Part shown: positions 36,890 through 46,324 of the stretch, piece after piece
Layout of the letters: each line of letters opens with the position of its first letter
How positions within the stretch are numbered: the stretch's first letter is position 1
DNA from: Luteolibacter sp. Y139
Lineage (GTDB): Bacteria > Verrucomicrobiota > Verrucomicrobiia > Verrucomicrobiales > Akkermansiaceae
DNA: 64,000 nucleotides
Assembly (NCBI RefSeq): GCF_038066715.1
Contig: NZ_JBBUKT010000012.1
Location: 145,045-209,044, forward strand
Direction of reading: 5' to 3'
Translations under genes and position numbers: made by a program
Notes under the pieces: generated by a model
Database searches by the model: none
Told to the model about the DNA's origin: nothing
Seen by the model: the letters and a program-made list of their open reading frames with translations, nothing else

Positions 36890-38449
36890 TCACGCGTCGT
36901 ATCCAAAGGCACGGCAGTAGGGTGCCAGCCTTTCCTGAAACGGCTCGAGCGCCCCTGCATAGCGTTCCCAGCGGCGGACGGCAGTGCGATAGATCGGCCG
37001 GGTGACATCGTGATAGGTCGGTGCGTAGAGCACCTTCCTCCGCGCGGTTTCAAAATAGCGGCCCTGGGATTCGTTCCACTCCAGTCCGAGCAGCGCGGTG
37101 GCCTTGCGACCCTCCGTCTCCGTATTCTCAACGAGGTCTTCGTAACGAGTCTCGATCCAATCGAAATTCCCGAGATCCTTCATCCGCAGCCAGAGGCCCA
37201 TCAGATCCTCGTAGTGTTTCACCGTTCGTTCCAGCCTGAGGAAATTCACGTTGGTCGTGTTTAGCATCAGGTTCAGGAAGAAGCAGCTGATGACGACATC
37301 GCGTGGATCACGCAATGCGATGATGACCTTGAGATCGGGGAAGATCCTCAGCCATGCGGGCAGCGCCAGCGTGGGCGAGGGATTCTTATCCAGCACCAGG
37401 CGGGTCTTCGAGCCCGGCGGGATCTCCCGCATCAGGCTGGTCGCGTAGCGATGCCGCATACGCCCGCGATCGGTTACCGCCAGTGAATCGAGATGCTGGA
37501 TACCTGTTAGACCGGGAGGGATGACTTCCAGCGGGCCTTGGATCTCCTGCGCGAAGGCGACTGATTCATCGAACGCAGTCACCTCGGGATGAGCATCGAG
37601 AATTTGCTCGAGAAGCGTGGTTCCGCTGCGGGGATGACCACCGAGAAAGGCAAAGCCAACGCCTTCATCGGATGCCGGTGCTTCCGCCCGCCAGCGCGCC
37701 AGCATCGGGGAGTCCAGCGACGACAGCAATTCACGCCGCTGCCGGTCTTGCTGGTCATAGCTTCTCTCCAGTACGGCGGTGTCGGTGATGGTGCGGACCT
37801 CGGCCTTCGCCTCCAGCACCCAGCGCATGGCCTCCTCCGGCCGGCCAAGTTCATCCAGCACGACTCCTAACAGGTGGCGGCTCGCATACTTCACATAGGG
37901 ATAGCGAGGTCCGTCCGCGATCAGATCGCGCAGTGCCTGCTCGGCCTCGGCGGGCTGTTTCCGCCGATGCAGCAGGAAGGCGTGGAAGTAGCGCGCCTGG
38001 TCATCGCGTGGATGGCGCTTCAGGCATTCACCAATGCACTCCCATGCTTCCTCGAGACGGCGTTCCTTCTCGAACCACACGGCGAGATTGATCCGGGCAT
38101 CCACGGAGTCGGGGTTCGCAGCCAATGCCCTTGCGTAGCACTCCCTGGCATCATCCAACTGGCGCAAGTTCTGATACTGCTGACCAATGAGGCCGATCAA
38201 CGACGAGTGGTTCGGAGCGAGATCCAGCGCCTTGCGGAAGGCCCGGTTTGCCAGTGGAAAATCGAGCGTTCCGGCGGCGGCGTTGCCTAGCTCGAACCAG
38301 AGTTCGGCGATCCTTGGATAGCGCTTCACCAGTGCCTCATAGCCGGCCAGCGCGGACTCATATTGGCGGCCGAGCAGGAGTTGCTGGGTCCGTTGCCACT
38401 TCCCCGCGTCCTGAGGTGAACGCTGAAGCTCTGCCAAGGTGCCTTTCAT
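36890..38449 (-). CDS. TPR-repeat sulfotransferase family protein
   Basis: The 519-residue protein has an N-terminal half of tetratricopeptide repeats (e.g. AELWFELGNAAAGTLDFPLANRAFRKALDLAPNHSS, and ECYARALAANPDSVDARINL), about residues 20-220. The C-terminal half is a PAPS-dependent sulfotransferase domain: FLGGHPRSGTTLLEQILDAHPEV (5'-phosphosulfate loop, about 265-285), LDKNPSPTLALP, and IIALRDPRDVVISCFF (3'-phosphate-binding Arg/Ser segment). This domain pair is common in bacterial sulfotransferases of unknown acceptor. The head-to-head or tail-to-tail neighbours on both sides are secreted surface proteins, so exopolysaccharide or protein sulfation is possible. Start ATG 38449; no signal peptide. 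Confidence 0.87.
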   Translation of the reverse strand: MKGTLAELQRSPQDAGKWQRTQQLLLGRQYESALAGYEALVKRYPRIAELWFELGNAAAGTLDFPLANRAFRKALDLAPNHSSLIGLIGQQYQNLRQLDDARECYARALAANPDSVDARINLAVWFEKERRLEEAWECIGECLKRHPRDDQARYFHAFLLHRRKQPAEAEQALRDLIADGPRYPYVKYASRHLLGVVLDELGRPEEAMRWVLEAKAEVRTITDTAVLERSYDQQDRQRRELLSSLDSPMLARWRAEAPASDEGVGFAFLGGHPRSGTTLLEQILDAHPEVTAFDESVAFAQEIQGPLEVIPPGLTGIQHLDSLAVTDRGRMRHRYATSLMREIPPGSKTRLVLDKNPSPTLALPAWLRIFPDLKVIIALRDPRDVVISCFFLNLMLNTTNVNFLRLERTVKHYEDLMGLWLRMKDLGNFDWIETRYEDLVENTETEGRKATALLGLEWNESQGRYFETARRKVLYAPTYHDVTRPIYRTAVRRWERYAGALEPFQERLAPYCRAFGYDA

Positions 38450-38501
38450 GAATGAAATCCGCGCGGGGCATCATCGTCCCGGTCGCGGAGGAATGCGGCA
38501 T

Positions 38502-38536
38502 AAAAATCCCGCCGTCGGGAAAGTCCAACGGCGGGA
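38502..38536 (-). terminator. Possible intrinsic terminator downstream of the beta-strand-repeat protein gene
   Basis: TCCCGCCGT (38507-38515) pairs with ACGGCGGGA (38528-38536). On the minus strand the hairpin is followed by five T (38506-38502). It follows the stop of the minus-strand gene at 38563 by 26 bp. The 12-base loop is larger than usual. Confidence 0.8.
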
Positions 38537-38562
38537 ATGAATGGGAATCCTGCTTGGATCGC

Positions 38563-41500
38563 TCAGGGACCGGTAACCTTGAGGCGGACGAAGATGTGGC
38601 CCTGTCCGGCTGGCAAGGTGTAGGCCAGAGGCGACGCATTCGAGAGGTTCGGATCATTGGCCGGAACATCCGTCCAAACCGACAGATTCGTGGACGTCTG
38701 AACCACGAAGTCGGTTCCATAGGTGCCGGTGTAGCTGGCACCCTTCGGCCACGATACCGTGCGGACGACTAGACCCGGATTCGCGGTGAATGCGGATCCG
38801 CTGAGACCCATGAAGTACTCGATGCCATTCGGAACCCCGTCGAAGTCGTGGTCCTGATCGGCGGTCTGCCCCGGAGCATTCGCGGATGCCCATGAGGAGA
38901 AGCCGGTGCCACCACTCACCAGCACCACACCGGTGGTGCCGGAAAAGTGCGCGTTATCGATGTGAGTGGCACCCGAGCCAGTGGCTCCCCAGGTTCCAGT
39001 TGCCTGCGGGGCGGTGCCGAAGAACAGCGTGGCCACCGTCTCCGTGCCGGTCGCCTGGACCGTTCCTCCATCGATGACGAGCTTGTTGTTGTCGGGAATC
39101 GAGCTGCCGTTCACCGCCAGCTTTCCTTCGTTCACCACGGTATCGCCCGTATAGGTATTGGTGCCGGTCAGGGCGAGCGTGCCCGCACCGGTCTTGGTCA
39201 TGACTCCGGCATTTGAAATCGGGCCGGAAATGACCAAGTCGTTGGCAGCGGCACCGTCGGCCACATCGAGCGTAACGGCGTTCACCAGGCTGAATGTGGA
39301 GCCGATGGTGGAACTCGTGCTCGCGGCAACCACGGTGTAGACCGATCCGCTCAAGGTTCGCAGGCCTTCGTTCCCCGGCGTATTGCTGGTCGAGGAAGCG
39401 TTCAGGGTGAGGGAGCGGATGTACTGCTCGTGGTTGAGCAGCCAGCTTGAGTTGTTCAGCGTGACCGTGGGAACATCGCCGCCACCTCCGACCGAGCTGC
39501 CCATCGAGTGGAAGCCGGGATTGTAGAGGCTGGCATTGTTCACCGTGATCGACTTGCCGGAAGCGAAGGCGCTGGAGAAGCTGCCGCCGCTCACGGAGAG
39601 GGTGCCGCCATTGACGATGATGTCGCTGGTGTTGCCAGGCGCGCTCATCGTGAGGGTGCCGGAGCCGCTCTTGATGAAAGTGCCACCGCTGCCAGTGATG
39701 GCCCGGCCCAGCGTCTGGCTATCCGAGCGATTGAAGACAAGCGTGGACGCATCGAGCACGATCGGGCCGGTGCCGCCGAGCTGACCCGCCGTGCCGCCCG
39801 ATCCCACGGTCACCGTGCCGCCGCCGGAAATGTTGACGGCCCCGGTGAAGGAGTTGTTCGTGAGGATCGATAGGTTCCCTGCCCCGGTCTTGATCAGGCC
39901 GGTCAAGCCGGAAATCCCGCCGGTGCCGCTGAGCGTGTAGCCCTTGTCCGCGGCAAACGTGGTCGAGGAAGGGCTGACGGTCGTGTTGAGAACGATGTCA
40001 CTCCTCACGGAGGAATCATCGAAGGTCACGATGTCGCCCTGCTTGAACTTGGCGGCGGATGCGCCGATTTGCCAGTTGTTGGTGGTGTTGACGTCCCAGG
40101 TGCCATTGACCGATCCCGTCCAGAGCGGCGAGTTCACGACCACCCCGGTGACATCGAGGTAAATGGTGCCGGTGGCTTCGGTGTCATCCACCAGCGTGGC
40201 GGTCACGCCCGCGGGGAGAGTGCCAAGCGTCACGCTATAGACCGAGGCGAAGCCGGTGGTGGTGATCAGAGGATACTGGCCGACCTCCGGAAGGATGCTG
40301 GTGACATTGATGGTGACCGGGCTGTCGAGATACAGGTCACCCACCGAGATGGGTGCCACGGTGGTGCTATTCACACCGCCGATATTCAGGACATTCATCC
40401 CGCTCGGACTGGTGTAGTCGGTGCCCACATTGAAGGGACCCGCAGTGGTAATGGCAGGGACTCCCGAGCCCGTGGCATTCACCGTGAGCGAGGTGTTGTC
40501 CTTCAGCCAGACGCCGAAGCCGCCCGCATTGATACCGCCGGTAACGACGAGCGAGCCGGCATTGATGGTGGCCGAGCCATTGAGCTGCCCGGTGACGACG
40601 AGCGAACCGGCGTTGACCTCATTCGAGCCGGTGTTGGTGCCAGCGAGGATCAGGGTGCCTGCATTGACGATGGTGCCACCGCTGTTGGAATTATTGGCGG
40701 ACATCCGGAAGGTGCCGGCTCCTTCCTTCACCACGTAGGTGCTGCCACCACTCCATTGGGTGATGGGGGCCAGCAGGTCGAGGTCGATGCCGGTGGGAGT
40801 GGTTCCCGCCTGGGTATTGAAGACGTAGTTGGCCTGACCGGAGTCATTGCGGAAGAGCAAGCCGCCCGCAGGATTCACGGTGCTGGTGACGGAGCTCGCC
40901 TTCGACGAGATGAAGCCGTCAAAGCCTCCCGAAGAGCCAAGGTCGAGGCGGTCCGCACCACCGGTGATGGTGCCGCCGGTGAGCACGTAGCCGATACCGA
41001 AGGCCCCGCTGGGATAACAGGTGGCCCCATTCACGTTCACCGTGATGCCGGTCGCATTGTTATTGCCGTACCAGCCGAAGGCCCCGTGGTTCATCTGGAG
41101 CGTGGTGCCCGGCGAGAGGTTGAAGACCGAGCTGTTGAGCAGGGCTTGGAACCAGTATCCGGGAGGATCGACCGGGAGGCTGAGCGTTCCCTGCGTGACA
41201 TTGGTAGGCCCGCTGTAGGTGCTCTTGGCCGTCAGGCTGAGCGTGCCAGGACCGGACTTGGTAAGGCCACCGCTGCCGACGAGCGGGGCGCCGATGGTGG
41301 CGTCTCCGGTGGCAGTGACCCCGCTGGATCCGATGGTCAGGTTCTGTCCGCCGGCGATGGTGTAGCCGCTGCTATTGAAAGTGATCCCGCTGGTAACGAT
41401 GGGGCTAGTGAGCGTGACGGTGTAGGTGCCTGCCACGCCGGAGCCGAAGCTCGCGAAATTCAGGTCGGTCCAAGCGACGTCGGATGAGCCATTCCACCAG

Positions 41501-42579
41501 CTGGTATCAGTGGCATTCCAAGTGCCGCTGCCATCCTGAGCTCCGGGAGTTCCGGTATTGCCATCCCAAGAGACGGTCTGGGGAATCGTGACATTGATGG
41601 TGGCGGAGGTGCTGGAACCCGAACCGTAGGCATTGGTGGCGATGACATCGTAGGTGCCATTGTCGCCGGATGTCGCGCCAGGCTTCGTGTAAGTGGCGGA
41701 GGTGGCACCGGAAATCGGGCTGCCATTCCTGCGCCACTGGTAGGTGATCGGGGCGATGCCGACGGCCTGGGCGGTGAGGGTCAGCGTCTCGCCGGTGCCG
41801 ATGGTGGTATTGGCAGGCGGCAGGTGGACGACTGGCTTGTCGGTGACGATGATGGCCGCGACCGCGCAGTTCTCGTTGCTGGCGTTGCGGCTGGGGTTAT
41901 CGAGCGTGATGGAGTTCTGGGTGAGCACCGGGCTGGCTCCCACTCCCATGTTGTCCGGGAGGGTCGTGAAGCTGACGTTCGCAACCAGCGTGGATCCGGT
42001 ATTCTCGGTAATGGTGACCCGCGAGTTTGAGGTCACCTTCCCACCGCCGACGAGGTCGACCACGTAGCCATTCGGAAACTTCGCCGCGAGACCATTGAGC
42101 GTGACGCTCCAGCCGGTGTTATCGAGAAAGCCCCAGGTGGCTTGGTAATTTCCGGGACTGACCAGCCCGACCACTTCCGAGCCATCGCGCCAGTCGTCAT
42201 ACCAGCTCACTCCGCCTGCAGGGCCCCAGACCCCTTGCCGGATGTATCCGCTCTGCCACGTATTCGTGGCGACGACACCGGCCGTCAGGGTGCCGCCGAA
42301 GGGAATGGTGGTGTCGATGGACTCCTGACTCGGCAGCGGGGCGGAATTCGTCCAGTCCGCCACCTCCACACCGAATGCCTTCGCAGTGATGGGCATGCCG
42401 GTGGTCTGGTAGCCGGCACCGAAGCCGATCGTCTGCGGCACCGTCCCGGAATCATAGTACCAAGACTGGAAGTTCAGGCCGACGGTGGTGCCGGCTTCGG
42501 AAGCGCCAAGCATCAAGGCCGCGGCTGGAATCGCCAGGACGCCGGGGGTCAGGTTTGCTCTGAATGTCGTTGGTTTCAT
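38563..42579 (-). CDS. Giant secreted protein with autotransporter-type beta-strand repeats and an Ig-like domain
   Basis: The 1338-residue product starts at ATG 42579 with a signal peptide (PGVLAIPAAALMLGASEA). An N-terminal beta-rich domain is followed by an Ig-like domain (about 255-340: ITYQWRRNGSPISGAT...GTYDVIATNAYGSGSS). A long series of autotransporter-associated beta-strand repeats follows, with the core GGLTKSGPGTLSLTAKSTYSGPTNVTQGTL type, e.g. GLIKTGAGNLSILTNNSFTGAVNISGGG and GVMTKTGAGTLALTGTNTYTGDTVVNEGKL. There is no autotransporter beta-barrel at the C-terminus and no recognisable PEP-CTERM anchor; the end reads like other secreted verrucomicrobial proteins. It is likely a secreted adhesin or matrix protein. 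The repeats are protein repeats, not DNA repeats. Confidence 0.87.
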   Translation of the reverse strand: MKPTTFRANLTPGVLAIPAAALMLGASEAGTTVGLNFQSWYYDSGTVPQTIGFGAGYQTTGMPITAKAFGVEVADWTNSAPLPSQESIDTTIPFGGTLTAGVVATNTWQSGYIRQGVWGPAGGVSWYDDWRDGSEVVGLVSPGNYQATWGFLDNTGWSVTLNGLAAKFPNGYVVDLVGGGKVTSNSRVTITENTGSTLVANVSFTTLPDNMGVGASPVLTQNSITLDNPSRNASNENCAVAAIIVTDKPVVHLPPANTTIGTGETLTLTAQAVGIAPITYQWRRNGSPISGATSATYTKPGATSGDNGTYDVIATNAYGSGSSTSATINVTIPQTVSWDGNTGTPGAQDGSGTWNATDTSWWNGSSDVAWTDLNFASFGSGVAGTYTVTLTSPIVTSGITFNSSGYTIAGGQNLTIGSSGVTATGDATIGAPLVGSGGLTKSGPGTLSLTAKSTYSGPTNVTQGTLSLPVDPPGYWFQALLNSSVFNLSPGTTLQMNHGAFGWYGNNNATGITVNVNGATCYPSGAFGIGYVLTGGTITGGADRLDLGSSGGFDGFISSKASSVTSTVNPAGGLLFRNDSGQANYVFNTQAGTTPTGIDLDLLAPITQWSGGSTYVVKEGAGTFRMSANNSNSGGTIVNAGTLILAGTNTGSNEVNAGSLVVTGQLNGSATINAGSLVVTGGINAGGFGVWLKDNTSLTVNATGSGVPAITTAGPFNVGTDYTSPSGMNVLNIGGVNSTTVAPISVGDLYLDSPVTINVTSILPEVGQYPLITTTGFASVYSVTLGTLPAGVTATLVDDTEATGTIYLDVTGVVVNSPLWTGSVNGTWDVNTTNNWQIGASAAKFKQGDIVTFDDSSVRSDIVLNTTVSPSSTTFAADKGYTLSGTGGISGLTGLIKTGAGNLSILTNNSFTGAVNISGGGTVTVGSGGTAGQLGGTGPIVLDASTLVFNRSDSQTLGRAITGSGGTFIKSGSGTLTMSAPGNTSDIIVNGGTLSVSGGSFSSAFASGKSITVNNASLYNPGFHSMGSSVGGGGDVPTVTLNNSSWLLNHEQYIRSLTLNASSTSNTPGNEGLRTLSGSVYTVVAASTSSTIGSTFSLVNAVTLDVADGAAANDLVISGPISNAGVMTKTGAGTLALTGTNTYTGDTVVNEGKLAVNGSSIPDNNKLVIDGGTVQATGTETVATLFFGTAPQATGTWGATGSGATHIDNAHFSGTTGVVLVSGGTGFSSWASANAPGQTADQDHDFDGVPNGIEYFMGLSGSAFTANPGLVVRTVSWPKGASYTGTYGTDFVVQTSTNLSVWTDVPANDPNLSNASPLAYTLPAGQGHIFVRLKVTGP

Positions 42580-42973
42580 GAGTGAGTGGTTCCAGTTCGC
42601 CTCTGAGCGGGGGTAGTCGGATCGCCGGCCGGGAATTTCGCGAAGGTCAATCCACCGGCAGACGACTTTGATATTCAATCGGTTGGCTCACATTGCCTTG
42701 GGGATTCCTTTTGCAAGGTCTGTCCCCGCAGCGCGTGGTGATGGCATATAAAGCCTTCTTCCACGGTGAATGTTGCGGTAATCAGCAGCAAAAAAGCCAC
42801 ACAGCAACTGAAATCAGAAATTCGACTTATTTCTGATATTTAAAACACCCGGACTCAACTCGTCGGAAAGCCCCTTCCAAAAGGGGACTCCAATCGAAGC
42901 GCACCAGTAGCCGACGGTCAGCGTCGTCCGGCAATGGACGAGCTGTTCTTACCCGCGCGAGCCTCGCTCAAAC
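42580..42973. other. 394-bp non-coding gap upstream of the giant repeat protein
   Basis: No plausible gene was seen here. It is AT-richer than its surroundings at about 42700-42850 and should hold the promoter of the minus-strand repeat-protein gene starting at 42579, plus the 3' end of the EEP-domain gene transcript that stops at 42974. It contains a 9-bp perfect inverted repeat listed separately. Confidence 0.6.
42813..42837. repeat. Perfect 9-bp inverted repeat with 7-bp spacer
   Basis: ATCAGAAAT (42813-42821) and ATTTCTGAT (42829-42837) are exact inverted copies with spacer TCGACTT. It is AT-rich without a following T run, 234 bp upstream of the giant repeat-protein start, so an operator is more likely than a terminator. 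No regulator can be assigned. Confidence 0.5.
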
Positions 42974-43816
42974 TCACCATTCCAGCGTCGCCCGCACCGG
43001 GAAGTGATCGGACGGATACACGCCGTTCTTCGAACTGCGGATGATCTCCGACTCCGATCCCTTCATATCGGGAGTCGTGTAGATGTAATCGATCCGGAAG
43101 CCGTCCTTCACCCCGGTAAACTGATTGAAGGTTCCCGATTCCTCCGGCGGCGTGCTGGCGTTGAGAGAGCGCCACACATCGCCGAAGCCGGCGGCCTTGA
43201 TCGCGGCGTGAAGAGGATCGCTCTCGGGAGCGTTGAAGTCGCCTGTTAGAATGACAGGGTCGGTGGCCTTGCGGGCGGCGATTCGGGAGAGGATGAGCTC
43301 CGTGCCTTTCTGCCGGGCTTCCGGCGAGGCGTGGTCGAGGTGGGTATTGAAGTAGTGGAAGGTCTTCTTCGTCTCGCGGTCGTAAAGCTTCGCCCAGGTG
43401 CAGATGCGCGTGACGGTATTCCCCCAGGTACAGGAGTTGCAGATCTCCGGGGTATCCGAGAGCCAGAAGGTGCCGCTTTCCTGGATGCGGAAGCGGTCGG
43501 CTTTCACGAGGATGGCGGCATACTCGCCCTGATCGATGCCGTCCTCGCGGCCCACACCGATCGCAACGTAACCGGGAAGCCGGTCGGCCAGATCATCCAT
43601 CATCTGTGGCAGGCCTTCCTGAATGCCCACGAGATCGGCATCGTCGTGCTTGATCAGCTCGGCGGCCTGGTCGCGGCGAGTGGTCCAGGCGCGGTCACCT
43701 TTGTCCCCGGAAGTGATGTAGCGGAGATTGTAGGTCAGCACCCGCAGCGGCTTCGCTTCGGCGACGCCGAGTGCAAGGAGTCCGGCGGCCGCGGTTGCCA
43801 AGGCTTTCAAGGTCAT
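42974..43816 (-). CDS. Exported endonuclease/exonuclease/phosphatase (EEP) family protein
   Basis: This 280-residue protein has a signal peptide (MTLKALATAAAGLLALGVAEA). The EEP signatures are LRVLTYNLRY (Asn), VGIQEGLPQMM (metal-ligand Glu), FHYFNTHLDHASPEARQKG (catalytic His), VILTGDFNAPESDP (Asp/Asn) and IDYIYTTPDM...SDHFPVRATLEW (Asp/His). The lack of DNA-repair features and the signal peptide suggest a secreted phosphodiesterase acting on lipids, sugars or extracellular nucleic acid. ATG 43816 was preferred over a start 11 codons upstream because it begins the signal peptide. Divergent from the CBM9-like gene. Confidence 0.9.
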   Translation of the reverse strand: MTLKALATAAAGLLALGVAEAKPLRVLTYNLRYITSGDKGDRAWTTRRDQAAELIKHDDADLVGIQEGLPQMMDDLADRLPGYVAIGVGREDGIDQGEYAAILVKADRFRIQESGTFWLSDTPEICNSCTWGNTVTRICTWAKLYDRETKKTFHYFNTHLDHASPEARQKGTELILSRIAARKATDPVILTGDFNAPESDPLHAAIKAAGFGDVWRSLNASTPPEESGTFNQFTGVKDGFRIDYIYTTPDMKGSESEIIRSSKNGVYPSDHFPVRATLEW

Positions 43817-43935
43817 GCCGGAGTGTGGCAATTCCCGAATGAGGCGCAATCACGGGAATGTGGCACGGACGTGGCGTGGCGGGTGCGGACCACATTGGGA
43901 TTGTCGCCCGCTCCGGCCTTTCGCCAGATGTGAGC

Positions 43936-44712
43936 ATGCGCTTCCTGCTCTTCCTCCCCCTCCTCGCCGCGGCGGATCCCCTCACCTACGAGTGCCGGTT
44001 TTCGGAAGCCGCGCCGAAGGTCGATGGCGATCTGTCAGACGCCGCTTGGGAAAAGGTCGCTTGGACCAGCGACTTCATGGACATCCGCGGCAAAGAGCAG
44101 CCCGCCCCGCGTTTCCGCACTCGCGCCAAAATGCTGTGGACCGCCGATGGGCTGCACGTCGCTGCCGAAATGGTGGAACCGCACGTCTGGGGCACGCTGA
44201 CGGAGAAGAACTCGATCATTTTCCAAGACAACGACTTCGAGATCTTCATCGATCCCGATGGCGACACGCTCAACTACTACGAGTTCGAGATCAACACGCT
44301 CGGCACCATCTGGGAGCTCACGCTCGACAAGCCCTACGCGAAAGGCGGCAACGCCGCGCTCGGCACCAACCTCCCCGGTCTCAAAAGCGCCGTGAAGATC
44401 AACGGCACGCTGAACGACCCGACGGACACCGACACCGGCTGGTCCGTGGAAGTCTTCCTGCCGTGGAAGGACCTCGCGAAATACACCGGCAAGCTCCCTT
44501 CACCCCCGAACTCCGGCGACACGTGGCGGATCAATTTCTCCCGCGTCGAGTGGATCCACTCCATCAAGGACGGCAAGTATGTCCGCGTCCCCGAGCATGG
44601 TACGAAGATCGCCGAGGACAATCATCCAGAGGACAACTGGGTTTGGAGCCCACAGGGCGAGATCGCGATGCACATCCCGGAGAGGTGGGGTGTGCTGAAG
44701 TTCACGAAGTAG
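43936..44712 (+). CDS. Secreted CBM9-like carbohydrate-binding domain protein
   Basis: The 258-residue product has a signal peptide (MRFLLFLPLLAAAD) followed by a single domain of CBM family 9 / DOMON-like type: RFSEAAPKVDGDLSDAAWEKVAWT at the start, then RTRAKMLWTADGLHVAAEMVEPHVWG, DNDFEIFIDPDGDTLNYYEFEINTLGTIWE and GWSVEVFLPWKDLA. The pattern KVDGxLxDxxWxxA is the hallmark of the family. Such stand-alone domains are common in Planctomycetes and Verrucomicrobia. It would bind a glycan outside the cell. It ends 55 bp before the C25-like peptidase gene, which has the same direction. Confidence 0.88.
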   Translation: MRFLLFLPLLAAADPLTYECRFSEAAPKVDGDLSDAAWEKVAWTSDFMDIRGKEQPAPRFRTRAKMLWTADGLHVAAEMVEPHVWGTLTEKNSIIFQDNDFEIFIDPDGDTLNYYEFEINTLGTIWELTLDKPYAKGGNAALGTNLPGLKSAVKINGTLNDPTDTDTGWSVEVFLPWKDLAKYTGKLPSPPNSGDTWRINFSRVEWIHSIKDGKYVRVPEHGTKIAEDNHPEDNWVWSPQGEIAMHIPERWGVLKFTK

Positions 44713-44767
44713 CTTCGATTCGCGCCCCTAGCGAAAATTCCGGCGGATTTTCCCGCGTATTTCGCGT

Positions 44768-46288
44768 ATGTGCTGCGGAATGCGCCGTTTCCTCCCGTGG
44801 GTCTGCCTGGCTTTCCTCTCGGTCACTCATGCCGGGGAGCGAGGCACTTGGCTTTGCGTCGGTCCGCGGGAACTCGTCGAGGCCGCCGCGCCGCTGTGCG
44901 AGCTGCGCATGTCCCAAGGCTGGCGAGTGGAGCGTTCCCAGTCGCCACCCGCGGAAGCCATCGCAGCGCTGGATCCGAAGCCGGCTGCCGTATTGATCCT
45001 CGGCGATGACAGCACCGCGCCCGTCGCTGCCCCTTGGCTCACTGCGGCGGAGCGCCGTCCCTATCATGGCTGGCTCGCCAAGCACCCGAAGGAATTCGTG
45101 AGTGATGCGGCCTACGGCGATCTCAATCGCGATGGCATTCCCGAGATCCCGGTCGGCCGGATTCCTGCGCGAAGCCCGGCAGACGTCGACGCCGTGGTGA
45201 AGAAGATCATCGCGTGGGAGAAGCGCACGCCTTCTCCGGCCGACCTGAGTGTCCCGGTGTGGGCGGGCGATCCCGGTTTCGGAAAGATCGGCGAGGGCAT
45301 GAAGCTGATCTCGCTGCCTTTCTTCATGAACCGCTTGCGGGAGGAAGCGCCGCTGTGGGCGAGCTTCTGGCTGCTACAATCCGAGCCACGCAGCCCCTTC
45401 TGCGGCTGGCCGGAAGATAGCGCGACGAATTTCAACCAGCGCATCTCACAGGGCTCGCTGTTCAGCGCGATGATCGGCCATGGTCGCACGGATTCCTGGT
45501 GGATCATGACCTTGCCCACCGGCTCGCTGCGCTACCGGCCGGAAGACGCCCGCGCCTTGGTCGCGCCACAGCCCGCAGCGCCGCACATCGTCTTCGCCTG
45601 CCGCTGCGGTGCCTTTGCCGATCCCAAGACCCGCTGTCTGGGCGAGGAAATGCTCTTCGCTCCCGGTGGACCGGTGGCTTGCATCGCCGCTTCGGTCGAT
45701 TCGCATCCACTCACGAACTACTACGGATCTACGAGTTTGCTCGAGGATCTGAACCGCGATCCTTCGGACACCCTGGGCCAACTCTGGGTGGACTCCATCA
45801 CCCGCGCCCACGCCCGGCACGAGGTCCTGAAAGAACTTCTGGTCTCGCTCCTGGAACCCATCGTCATCGGCAAGCGCAACCCGGTGGAGGATCTCAAGGC
45901 CGATCACCTCTTGATTTATAACTTGCTCGGCGATCCGGCGACCCGGCTCTTCATGCCCCGGCCGCTGGAGGCAAAAGTCGAGCGCCTTGGGAGCGAATGG
46001 AAGTGGAGCGTCACCAAGCCAACGGACCTTGCGCCCGGGCAACGGCTGGTGATTCAGCACCGGCCGCCTCTTCCCGGCGTCTACCTCGGCAAGCCCGGGA
46101 GTGAACCTCAAGCAGCCAACATGGCGCTGGAGAAAGCGAATGCCGCGCTCGGCTTCCGAACCTTGAAGGAGTTGAATAGCACCGAGGCGTGGAATGGTGA
46201 GATTGCGGAGCCGGGGACCCTGCGGCTGTGCGTCACCGGCGGGCCCGCGCTGCTGGTGCATGCGGAGAACCTTGGGATGACGAAGTGA
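44768..46288 (+). CDS. C25 (gingipain-like) cysteine peptidase family protein
   Basis: The 506-residue secreted protein has a signal peptide; the ATG at 44780 (MRRFLPWVCLAFLSVTHA) would give a cleaner one than ATG 44768. The C25 features are: YGDLNRDGIPEIPVGRIPARSPADVDAVV, SAMIGHGRTDSW (catalytic His, after GHG) and HIVFACRCGAFAD (catalytic Cys) followed by LGEEMLFAPGGPVACIAASVDSH. NLLGDPATRLFMP near residue 390 is also typical. A remaining C-terminal beta-rich part of about 110 residues follows. C25 enzymes are often part of type IX secretion systems in Bacteroidetes; there is no T9SS sorting domain here. Substrate unknown. Confidence 0.85.
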   Translation: MCCGMRRFLPWVCLAFLSVTHAGERGTWLCVGPRELVEAAAPLCELRMSQGWRVERSQSPPAEAIAALDPKPAAVLILGDDSTAPVAAPWLTAAERRPYHGWLAKHPKEFVSDAAYGDLNRDGIPEIPVGRIPARSPADVDAVVKKIIAWEKRTPSPADLSVPVWAGDPGFGKIGEGMKLISLPFFMNRLREEAPLWASFWLLQSEPRSPFCGWPEDSATNFNQRISQGSLFSAMIGHGRTDSWWIMTLPTGSLRYRPEDARALVAPQPAAPHIVFACRCGAFADPKTRCLGEEMLFAPGGPVACIAASVDSHPLTNYYGSTSLLEDLNRDPSDTLGQLWVDSITRAHARHEVLKELLVSLLEPIVIGKRNPVEDLKADHLLIYNLLGDPATRLFMPRPLEAKVERLGSEWKWSVTKPTDLAPGQRLVIQHRPPLPGVYLGKPGSEPQAANMALEKANAALGFRTLKELNSTEAWNGEIAEPGTLRLCVTGGPALLVHAENLGMTK

Positions 46289-46324
46289 CCGTTCGGCATT
46301 CGCTCTAGGGAATACCCAAATCCT

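Noticed and set aside
38563..42579. Long open frames on the plus strand through the giant repeat-protein gene
   Set aside because: They are antisense frames caused by GC-rich, low-stop codon use; the minus-strand frame has signal peptide, Ig-like domain and beta-strand repeats, while the plus frames match no domain.
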